Shown here one piece after another: positions 25,385 to 32,343 of a DNA stretch of 64,000 nt. The stretch's first letter is position 1, and every line of letters begins with the position of its first letter. Made by a program: the position numbers and the translations under genes. The notes beneath the pieces were generated by a model. The model was not told the DNA's origin, did no database searches, and saw nothing but the letters and a program-made list of their open reading frames with translations. The DNA comes from DASYXZ01 sp035308965 (GTDB lineage Bacteria > Acidobacteriota > Terriglobia > UBA7540): assembly GCA_035308965.1 (NCBI GenBank), contig DATGFN010000052.1, forward strand, positions 124,001 to 188,000, in the 5' to 3' direction.

Positions 25385-26524
25385 TCAAATCTTTGCCAAG
25401 GCCTGATCCAAATCAGCAAGCAAGTCTTCGACGTCTTCTATACCCACCGAGATTCGCACCAGGCCGTCGGTAATGCCCAGCCGCTGGCGCTGTTCGACTG
25501 GAACGCTGGCGTGCGTCATGGTGGCCGGGTGCGAGATTAGCGTTTCGACGCCGCCCAGACTCTCCGCCAGCGAGCAAAGCCGAACCGACTTCAGCAGAGC
25601 CTTCGCGTTGTCCAGAGATCCGGTTTCAAAAGAAATCATTCCGCCAAATCCACGCATTTGCTTTTTGGCCAACTCATGTTGTGGATGCGATTTCAAACCC
25701 GGGTAATGAACCTGCTTGATCTTAGGATGCCCTTCAAGATGGCTGGCGATGGCCATACCGTTTTCACTATGCCGCGCCATGCGCAGCGCCAGCGTCTTGA
25801 CGCCGCGCAGTATGAGCCAGCTATCCATCGGTCCAAGAATGGCGCCGGCGGCATTCTGAATAAACTTCAGCCGCTCGGCCAGCCCTTCGTCATTCAGGAT
25901 TACGGCTCCCCCCACTCCATCGCTGTGGCCATTCAGGTATTTGGTGGTGCTGTGGAGCACGACATCCGCACCCAGCTCCAGCGGGCGCTGGAGATATGGG
26001 CTCATGAAAGTATTGTCCACGGCCATCAGGATCCCATGTTGATGGGCGAGGCTGGCCACTTCGCGAATGTCCGTGATCTGCATGATGGGGTTGGTGGGCG
26101 TTTCGATGTAGATCAGCCGGGTTTCGGGCCGGATCGCCTTTTCCACTTCTTCCATTCGGCACGTGTTGGCATAAGTGAACTGAAGGCCGAAATTCTTCAG
26201 GACGCGCTCAAAAAGACGGAATGTGCCGCCGTAAAGGTCATGGCCCGCCACGATGTGATCGCCAGCCTTAAAAAGCGTCATCAAGGCGTTGATGCCTGCC
26301 ATGCCGGAGGCAAACGCATAGCCAAAGCGCCCGCCTTCAAGGCGAGCAAGATTCCTCTCCAGCGCCACTCGCGTAGGGTTGCCGGTGCGCGCGTACTCAT
26401 AACCCTTGTGCTTGCCTAGTTGCTCCTGAACGAATGTGGAAGTTTGATAAATGGGAACGATGATGGCCCCAGTGGCAGGATCGGGCTCCTGGCCGATGTG
26501 GATAGCGTCCGTTGAAAATCCCAT
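25385..26524 (-). CDS. metB: Cystathionine gamma-synthase / gamma-lyase family PLP enzyme
   Basis: 379 residues of the Cys/Met-metabolism PLP family. Motifs: YEYARTGNPTRVALERNLARLEGG, the cofactor-binding ETPTNPIMQITDI, VDNTFMSPYLQRPLELGADVVLHSTTKY with Lys195 as Schiff base, and SLAESLGGVETLISHPATMTHASV near the end. The enzyme either joins an activated homoserine to cysteine or cleaves cystathionine; these cannot be separated by motif, so the symbol is provisional. GGAGG lies ahead of the ATG. The 5' leader is unusually rich in stems and is listed separately. Confidence 0.88.
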   Translation of the reverse strand: MGFSTDAIHIGQEPDPATGAIIVPIYQTSTFVQEQLGKHKGYEYARTGNPTRVALERNLARLEGGRFGYAFASGMAGINALMTLFKAGDHIVAGHDLYGGTFRLFERVLKNFGLQFTYANTCRMEEVEKAIRPETRLIYIETPTNPIMQITDIREVASLAHQHGILMAVDNTFMSPYLQRPLELGADVVLHSTTKYLNGHSDGVGGAVILNDEGLAERLKFIQNAAGAILGPMDSWLILRGVKTLALRMARHSENGMAIASHLEGHPKIKQVHYPGLKSHPQHELAKKQMRGFGGMISFETGSLDNAKALLKSVRLCSLAESLGGVETLISHPATMTHASVPVEQRQRLGITDGLVRISVGIEDVEDLLADLDQALAKI

Positions 26525-26543
26525 GATGCAGTGCCTCCAAAAT

Positions 26544-26720
26544 CTATTTAAGGCCGGTACGGCGCTCGCTACCTGCGCGAGGCCTGGCTTCCAAAATCAA
26601 CGGGCCGCAGAAGCAACCCAGGTTGCCGGCCCCTGGGAAATCAGCCAAGTTTTGGCAGGGCAAGCCTGAACCTGCGGCGGCGAAGTTATAGGAGTTGTGG
26701 CGATAAGTCAACGCTCCGTT
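26544..26720 (-). promoter_or_regulatory. Structured 5' leader of the metB-like gene, candidate riboswitch or attenuator
   Basis: Read towards the gene it contains several nested stems: GCAGG...CCTGC, CCAA-AAC-TTGG, an outer GGGCCG...CGGCCC around GCAACC-TG-GGTTGC, and CTCGC...GCGAG just before the ribosome binding site. The string CCGGCAACC recalls the SAM-I riboswitch core, but the following GGUGC-type strand and the usual P1 flanks are not evident. No known class is claimed. The final stem lies close enough to GGAGG to influence translation. Confidence 0.35.
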
Positions 26721-26771
26721 GCGTAGTGCGGGCAAAATTGCAAATCAGGACCTGTTGGATGGCACCGTCTC

Positions 26772-26780
26772 TGATATAAT
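26772..26780 (+). promoter_or_regulatory. Extended -10 promoter element for the gene at 26866
   Basis: TGATATAAT combines a TGn extension with a perfect TATAAT. It would give a leader of about 80 nt. No good -35 box is found at 16-18 bp. The plus-strand gene and metB diverge from this 341-nt gap. Confidence 0.4.
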
Positions 26781-26865
26781 TCCCCTTGGGATTCTTGCGC
26801 AGCGTCGACTGGCCATTGCGCGCATTTGGTAGCCTTAACATTCTGGTGCCGATTGAGGTACGCCT

Positions 26866-27270
26866 ATGAAACGTTTTCCCAGATCGCTTTTGCGGAATTT
26901 ACTCTTGGGGATGATGGTTGTGGTGTCCCTAGGGGCCTTTCAAAGTCCTGCGCCCGCGGCGGACGACCCCGATACCAATATCCATGTTGTGGTAACGGAT
27001 TGGGACACAGGAAAACCAATTTACCAGGCTCGGCTGACCCTCACTTTCCAACAAGAATCCACTACCATAAAAATAAAGCATTCCAAACCCATATCTTTCA
27101 GCGCCAAGACCGATCTTCAAGGGCGTTACCGGTTCACGGATATTCCCAAGGGGACAGTGAGATTGATGGTGACGGCGGAACGACACGAATCTTACGGCAA
27201 AGAAATCAAAATCGAAAAAGACAATCAGGAAATCCTGGTCAGAATGAAAAAACCGCAGCCTCAAATCTAG
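26866..27270 (+). CDS. Exported protein with a carboxypeptidase-regulatory-like beta domain
   Basis: 134 residues. A signal peptide (LLRNLLLGMMVVVSLGAF, cleavage near APAA) leads into a single Ig-like/CarboxypepD_reg-like domain: NIHVVVTDWDTGKPIYQARLTLTF, then TDLQGRYRFTDIPKGTVRLMVTAERHESYGKEIKI. Such domains bind surfaces or carbohydrates and are common in secreted Acidobacteriota and Bacteroidota proteins. No enzyme domain is attached. The start has no strong Shine-Dalgarno. Likely monocistronic. Confidence 0.75.
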   Translation: MKRFPRSLLRNLLLGMMVVVSLGAFQSPAPAADDPDTNIHVVVTDWDTGKPIYQARLTLTFQQESTTIKIKHSKPISFSAKTDLQGRYRFTDIPKGTVRLMVTAERHESYGKEIKIEKDNQEILVRMKKPQPQI

Positions 27271-27721
27271 CCTTGAACTTGCGCCAAGTTGGCGGAGCCA
27301 AATCGCCCTCCATTCAAACTCTTTACAATACATTCTTGCGCTGCAAATTGAATTCCAAACCAGCTCCACTCGCCATTACGGCGGAAGATTTTTGATATAG
27401 CATCTCGGCCTTTTGGATCTCGGGTTTAATTCATAATGTGGGCGTAATGTCTGCTACACATTGGTGCAAAGAGTCAGAAGCTCTTAAGATTCGGACGCTT
27501 AAAACGATTTGGGATATCCTTTTCCACAAACTTTTCAACAGACCTGTTGAAAACAAATTTTGATGGGAAAGATAAATCCACCCGCCCAAGCTGAATTGAT
27601 AAGATTTGGAAAGAGACTTGCATCGCCGAAAATGCAAAATGAATCCCTAGACTTCAGGTTTGTCCTTAGGAGGTCCAAATCCCGGCGAATAACTCGCCCG
27701 CCATCTTGGCCAATCGGCGCT
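27271..27721. other. 451-nt gene-free stretch with a perfect hairpin
   Basis: This gap lies between two convergent genes. TTTTCAACAG (27532-27541) and CTGTTGAAAA (27544-27553) form a perfect 10-bp stem with a two-base spacer, preceded by TTTTCCACA, which resembles a DnaA box. No cluster of such boxes or AT-rich unwinding region is visible, so an origin is not supported. Nothing else is recognisable. Confidence 0.45.
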
Positions 27722-28729
27722 CTAAGGTTTGGGTGCCGCGGGAGGGGCTGGAGCCTGAGGAGGGGCGGGGGGAACGGGCGCCGAAGGACCTTTGAAGTAG
27801 TCTTCGTCCAACCACACATCGGTCTTCTTTCTCAAATCTGCCATTTCATCTTCCAGCTTCTGTTGCCGGATCTTATTTTCGATGTCCGCCGCAACATCCT
27901 TCTGTTCCGCAGTTTGATGGCTCACGATCTGCAAGAAAACGATCGCCTGGGGAGTTTCCAGCGGCTCGGAAATCTCGCCATCCTTAAGCTCAAACGCTGA
28001 CTTGTCCAGCGGGGCCAGCAATTGTCCGCGACGGATCGTGCGAGGGTCAGCATCAATCATCACTGCGTTGGCGGCCACAAAGTCCTGGGTTATTTTCTTA
28101 ATGTCTGTCCCGGCAGTAAGAGCTTTGCGTATGGCATCTGCCTTGGCCTTTGCGTCCGCGGCGGCAAATCCCGGAGTGTTCTCTTTCGCTCCTTCGGGCT
28201 TCTTAATGACAACAAACTCGCGGACTTGCGCCGTCTGATAATCAGGCTGGTGCGCCGAATAATACTTCCCAACCTCATCGGGGCTTATTTTCACATCATT
28301 CGACATTTTCTCGTACTCGGCTTGGGCCAACATCTGGGTGCGTTGGAGCTCGATTCGTTCCCGGACCTCGGGAGTGGCTTCCAAATGTTCACTCTCCGCT
28401 TGGTGCGAAAGCAGAAGAACCTTCACATACTCCTCGCCCAGGGGGCGGCGTCCCGCCGAGGCCAATGCTTGCTTGCCCTGGGGATTCAGATTGGAAATGA
28501 GAAAGTCGATTTCACCCTGAGTCACCTTATGATCCGCGACCTTGATAACGACCTTTTCCGGTGAATCCGCAGCCGGTTCGGGTGCTGCTTTGGCCGCTGC
28601 GGGCGCGGAGGGCTGTTTCTGGGCCGGCTTTGAAGCTGGGGCCGGATTTTGCGCCGCAGCCTGCAAGCCTGCTGCCAAGCCAAGCATAATGATTGCGATA
28701 ACCAAAAAACGGGGATATTTATTTTCCAT
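27722..28729 (-). CDS. SurA-like periplasmic peptidyl-prolyl isomerase / chaperone
   Basis: 335 residues from ATG 28729. A signal peptide (FLVIAIIMLGLAAGLQAAA) is followed by a low-complexity Ala/Pro/Lys linker, a SurA-N-like helical domain (VTQGEIDFLISNLNPQGKQ onward) and one parvulin-type region (REFVVIKKPEGAKE, then a helix AKAKADAIRKALTAGTDIKKI, with RGQLLAPLDKSAFELKDGEI towards the end). The last 20 residues are Pro/Ala-rich. It probably assists folding of secreted and outer-membrane proteins. It has one isomerase domain where E. coli SurA has two. The upstream open frame to 28813 is not convincing. Confidence 0.82.
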   Translation of the reverse strand: MENKYPRFLVIAIIMLGLAAGLQAAAQNPAPASKPAQKQPSAPAAAKAAPEPAADSPEKVVIKVADHKVTQGEIDFLISNLNPQGKQALASAGRRPLGEEYVKVLLLSHQAESEHLEATPEVRERIELQRTQMLAQAEYEKMSNDVKISPDEVGKYYSAHQPDYQTAQVREFVVIKKPEGAKENTPGFAAADAKAKADAIRKALTAGTDIKKITQDFVAANAVMIDADPRTIRRGQLLAPLDKSAFELKDGEISEPLETPQAIVFLQIVSHQTAEQKDVAADIENKIRQQKLEDEMADLRKKTDVWLDEDYFKGPSAPVPPAPPQAPAPPAAPKP

Positions 28730-28894
28730 GGAATCTACCTTTTGTGGAATTAGGATGATTGCCTGCTTTAAAATTCTAACACAAAAGGGTTTTTTGCATA
28801 ACTGCGTTTCCACTCATTCGGGGAATGAATGCCGATCGGTTGTTTTCTTACGCAGAGGGCAGGGAGTCCTTTGCTGGCAAGCTTGCGCGCCCGT

Positions 28895-29007
28895 GGGCAG
28901 TGTCCTGGTTTTCTTCGCAGGGACCGCGGGCGTCTCGCCCGCTCTTTGCTTATGATTTGCTTGCGGGCGAGACGCCCGCGCTCCCAGGAAAACTAGGGCA
29001 CTACCCG
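28895..29007. repeat. MITE-like repeat, CTGGGAGCG family, full-length copy
   Basis: This is the most complete copy. Outer ends GGGCAGTGTCC and GGGCACTACCC are inverted; inside, CGCGGGCGTCTCGCCCGC and GCGGGCGAGACGCCCGCG form two strong stems. It lies in the 372-nt gap between the foldase and gamma-glutamyltransferase genes. No transposase is encoded. Confidence 0.7.
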
Positions 29008-29101
29008 CCCGAGACCGATATGCCGGAAGTCCGGAGGGAGCCCCACTCTGTGACTCTGGCCTTTTTGCATTGAAATACTCGCCTTCGCATTTCCCGGGAG
29101 C

Positions 29102-30808
29102 CTACTTATTGGGCGGGAAATACGGATCAGGCTCAGGAACAGCGGCGCCGTCTTTCCGAGGATCGGAGGCGCCGTAGTTGACGCCCGTCAACGAGTCGTG
29201 CAACACAGCTTGCCCACCGCCCATGCGATCCGAATAGTCGCCTACGACTACTAGTTTGTGGCCCTTCTGGATTAATGCCTGGCGAACACTTTCAGGAACG
29301 CGGTCCTCGATCAGAAATGTGCTGCCGCCGAAACTTGGGTTGGTAAAGCGCGGAGCTTCCATGGCTGCCTGGATGCTCATTCCATAATCGGCGATGTCGG
29401 AAACGTATTGGGCATGCGCCTGGGCCTGGTTCAGGCCGCCCATGATTCCGAATCCGATGTGAATGCCGCCGCTCTCCATGAAGGCGGGAATGATGGTGTG
29501 GAAGGGACGTTTGTGCGGCGCCAGCATGTCCGGATGATTGGGGTCGAGCACGAAGAGCGCGCCCCGGTTTTGCAAGGTGATGCCGTAATCATCCACCACC
29601 ACGCCCGATCCAAAAGCGGAAAATAAGCTTTGGATCAAAGAGATAATGTTGCCATCGCGATCGACCGCCGACATGTAAATGGTGTCACCCATAAAGCGCG
29701 CGGGATCGCCGGGTTCGACGGGCGAGTGGGCATGGTCCATGTCTATGGTTGCCGCGCGGTCGGCGCCGTAAGCCTTGGAAGTGATTCCCGCGGTCGGAAC
29801 TTTGGCGAAGTTGGGATCGGCGTCATAGCGGCGCAAGTCCGCGTAGGCGAGCTTTTGGGCTTCCATTTTTACGTGGAGGGAGCGCGCTTCAAGCATCCCC
29901 CAATAGGGCAGTTGGAATTTTTCAAAGATGTTAAGCATTTCGAGCGCGGCCATGCCCTGGCTGTTGGGCGGAAGTTCGTATACTTTCCAGTCGCGGTAGG
30001 TGGTGGAAATGGGTTCCACCCACTCGGGCTTGAAATCTGCCAGATCTTCGGCGGACATCACGCCTCCCAAGCGGTCCGAGGTTTTCAAAATCGCCTTGGC
30101 GATGTCGCCCTTGTAGAAAGCATCGGGCCCATCCCGAGCGATCAATTCGAGCGCGCGGGCGTATTCGGGATTCTTAAATACCTGGCCTGTGATGGGCGGC
30201 TCAGCGTTATCCAGCCATACGCGGCGGCTGTTGACATCCGCTTGGAGTTTTGACCTCTCGCCTTGCCAGGTCCGGCTGATCCATTCGGTGACTGGAAACC
30301 CGTTTTTGGCGTAATAAATCGCGGGCTGGAAGAGTTCGGCCCAGGGCAGGCGGCCAAATTTATGGTGCAGCGCTTCCCAGCCGCGCACGCAGCCGGGCAC
30401 GGTTACGGAAAGGATTCCGGCGTTGGGCATTTCGCGCAGAGCCTTTTGCTGCATCAGGGCGGGAGTAAGTTTTTCCGGCGCCCAGCCGCTGGAGTTCAGC
30501 CCCGTGAGTTTGCCCGTTTTCGCGTCCCAGTAAATCGCGAAAAGATCGCCTCCCATGCCGTTCATCATGGGCTCGACCACGCCCAGGACGGCGTTGGAGG
30601 CGATCGCCGCGTCCACCGCCGAACCGCCGCGCGCCAGGATCTGCGCTCCGGCCTGCGAGGCGAGCGTTTGGCTGGTGGCCACGATGCCGCGTTGCGAGAT
30701 GGTCATGGACCGCGCCTGCGAGCGGTCTGAAGGGCTTGGCGGTTGTTGGGCGAAAGATAGCATGCCCCATACAATAACAAAGAATGAAGTACGCACCAGA
30801 TTTCTCAT
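29102..30808 (-). CDS. ggt: Gamma-glutamyltransferase family protein
   Basis: 568 residues with a signal peptide (LVRTSFFVIVWGMLSFAQ). The protein is an Ntn-hydrolase that self-cleaves before Thr376, in FMGDTIYMSAVDRDGNII; after cleavage this Thr is the nucleophile for gamma-glutamyl transfer or hydrolysis. Other hallmarks: GGSAVDAAIASNAVLGVVEP, MNGMGGDLFAIYWD, and the C-terminal GGGQAVLHDSLTGVNYGASDPRKDG. Periplasmic location is expected, with a role in glutathione or peptide turnover. IYMS replaces the common HLSV around the nucleophile, as in distant GGT-like groups, so substrate range may differ. Confidence 0.92.
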   Translation of the reverse strand: MRNLVRTSFFVIVWGMLSFAQQPPSPSDRSQARSMTISQRGIVATSQTLASQAGAQILARGGSAVDAAIASNAVLGVVEPMMNGMGGDLFAIYWDAKTGKLTGLNSSGWAPEKLTPALMQQKALREMPNAGILSVTVPGCVRGWEALHHKFGRLPWAELFQPAIYYAKNGFPVTEWISRTWQGERSKLQADVNSRRVWLDNAEPPITGQVFKNPEYARALELIARDGPDAFYKGDIAKAILKTSDRLGGVMSAEDLADFKPEWVEPISTTYRDWKVYELPPNSQGMAALEMLNIFEKFQLPYWGMLEARSLHVKMEAQKLAYADLRRYDADPNFAKVPTAGITSKAYGADRAATIDMDHAHSPVEPGDPARFMGDTIYMSAVDRDGNIISLIQSLFSAFGSGVVVDDYGITLQNRGALFVLDPNHPDMLAPHKRPFHTIIPAFMESGGIHIGFGIMGGLNQAQAHAQYVSDIADYGMSIQAAMEAPRFTNPSFGGSTFLIEDRVPESVRQALIQKGHKLVVVGDYSDRMGGGQAVLHDSLTGVNYGASDPRKDGAAVPEPDPYFPPNK

Positions 30809-30855
30809 CCCAGTTTTTCCTTATTTTCTCCGAAAGAGTGTGCATCTGGGGTAGT

Positions 30856-31013
30856 GGTGTCATTTGCCCAGCGGGAGTTCTGCCGCGCAGTCATTCCCGC
30901 GAAAGCGGGAATCCATTTCACTAAATTATTAGAAATGGCCGGAAGAAAAACTGGATTCCCGCCTCCGCGGGAATGACAAGTTCCTAGAAAGCAATCCAAT
31001 TCCAAATGACACC
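30856..31013. repeat. MITE-like element with GGTGTCATTT termini, 158 bp
   Basis: The left end GGTGTCATTT and right end AAATGACACC are exact 10-bp inverted repeats. Inside, 30890-30977 holds two hairpins (GTCATTCCCGCG...GCGGGAATCCA and GGATTCCCGC...GCGGGAATGAC) that also pair with each other. It lies upstream of ggt. No coding sequence is present. Confidence 0.75.
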
Positions 31014-31117
31014 TCTGCCGCATCTTGGTTCTGCTTATGCCATGCGCAATGCATGGTAGCAACTCCGGGCCATTTCTGAAAACATAAGTTTTGCCTTTCT
31101 CTTCCCGCAGCAAGTGT

Positions 31118-31270
31118 AGCGCTGATCCCGTGTGCGCGGGATCAGCGGCTCTTGTAACGGAGGCGCCGCGGACCCCAAGAGCGGGGGATCCACTCTAAAG
31201 GCTCCGCAGGTTTATGCAGAGCATAAAATCTTTAGATTGGACTATGCTTTGACCGTCCTTTAGAGTATTC
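31118..31270 (+). ncRNA. Candidate structured RNA in a long leader region
   Basis: Two well-formed structures lie 210-360 nt before the exported-protein gene at 31481. First, CGCTGATCCCG (31120-31130) pairs perfectly with CGGGATCAGCG (31137-31147). Second, ACTCTAAAGG (31192-31201) pairs with CCTTTAGAGT (31257-31266) and encloses AGCATA/TATGCT and AATCT/AGATT stems, a nested cruciform-like fold. Further downstream GCCGG...CCGGC occurs near 31383-31402. I do not recognise a known riboswitch. It may be an mRNA leader or a separate small RNA. Confidence 0.35.
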
Positions 31271-31480
31271 CATGTAAGCAAGGTGTTTCCTCGAAGAAAC
31301 TCACCGACTGAACCTTTGACGACGCGAGTTCTCTCCCCGCAGAGTGAAGTAAGTCTTCAAAGCCCTTGATCTAAATCAGTCTTGCCGGGAAGTGAAGTTT
31401 TCCGGCTCTTGGGAGCCGCCGGTCCAAGGAAAACCTTTTTTCCGTCCAGACTGACAAAACTCAAAAAATGGAGGCTCGAA

Positions 31481-31903
31481 ATGAATTCACTCAGGAAACA
31501 CGCTTTACGCAAATCAATCTACCTTCTGGCGCTCGGTCTTTCCCTGATTCCGGGGGCGGCAATGGCGCAGACCACACCGTCAAACGTGGAAGGAAAGTTT
31601 ACCTTAACCACGGAGGCACGTTGTGGAACCACGATTTTGCCTGCGGGAAATTACTGGTTCTCACTGGACGGCGACGGCCCCTTTGCCGTCATCAAGATTT
31701 CCAACCGCAAGCGCGTGGTCACTTCGTTCATCACCCAGGGAAAGCCGAGGGACATCACGACAGACGACAGTGTGCTGAACCTGGTGAGGATGGGTGGCGG
31801 GCCCTACGTTCGATCCTTGGACCTGCCCGAACTCGGCCTCGAGTTCAAGTTCCCGGTCCCTAAATCGGCGATCACTTCTATGGAGGCGCCCGCCCTTCCA
31901 TAA
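31481..31903 (+). CDS. Small exported protein of unknown function
   Basis: 140 residues from ATG 31481, with GGAGG seven bases upstream. A clear signal peptide (KSIYLLALGLSLIPGAAMAQ) precedes a short beta-rich domain: VEGKFTLTTEARCGTTILPAGNYWFSLDGDGPFAVIKISNRKRVV. It is flanked by an unusually long structured leader and by a strong intrinsic terminator, so it looks like a single, well-expressed transcript. I know similar small secreted proteins from Acidobacteriota but no function for them. Confidence 0.75.
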   Translation: MNSLRKHALRKSIYLLALGLSLIPGAAMAQTTPSNVEGKFTLTTEARCGTTILPAGNYWFSLDGDGPFAVIKISNRKRVVTSFITQGKPRDITTDDSVLNLVRMGGGPYVRSLDLPELGLEFKFPVPKSAITSMEAPALP

Positions 31904-31952
31904 AACAATTTGACCTTCTCCACGTCTACCCGACGCAGGGTGTGGAGACTAT

Positions 31953-32019
31953 AAGAGGGGAGTAAGCCTTCCGGATCCCCGGGTCCTCCCCATTACCGGA
32001 GGCCTCCCCTCTTTTTTTT
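31953..32019 (+). terminator. Strong intrinsic terminator
   Basis: AAGAGGGGAG-TAAGCCTTCCGG pairs with CCGGAGGCCT-CCCCTCTT and is followed by a run of eight T. It lies 50 nt after the stop of the exported-protein gene at 31481-31903. Confidence 0.85.
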
Positions 32020-32099
32020 GCGAACACATTCTTACGTCAGAATCCTCCCTTGGTGGCGGCACTATGGCATTCATTTTAAGCGGCCTGAGCCGGGGTATT

Positions 32100-32262
32100 G
32101 GTGTCACTAAGAATCGGATCAATTTTGAAACACAGGTCATTCCCGCGACGGCGGGAATCCAGTGTCGCGGTGGGGACCGCATTTCCATCTGCTCTCGAGG
32201 TGGATTCCCGCCGTCGCGGGAATGACGGCGCCGGGACGATACCGTTTATTGGAAATAACACC
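32100..32262. repeat. MITE-like element with GGTGTCA termini, 163 bp
   Basis: Left end GGTGTCACTAAG, right end TAACACC. The inner part 32136-32226 has the same two hairpins as the copy at 30856 (GTCATTCCCGCG...GCGGGAATCCAG and GGATTCCCGC...CGCGGGAATGAC). It fills most of the gap before uvrB. Confidence 0.7.
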
Positions 32263-32343
32263 ACTCAGTGGCGGGAGGCGCGGCCTAAATCCACCGCGAC
32301 TCGGTTATAATGATTGATTCATATCAGCCCGGCGAGGCCCTCT

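Noticed and set aside
27520..27560. Replication origin suggested by a DnaA-box-like TTTTCCACA
   Set aside because: Only one box is seen, with no cluster, no dnaA or dnaN, and no AT-rich unwinding region.
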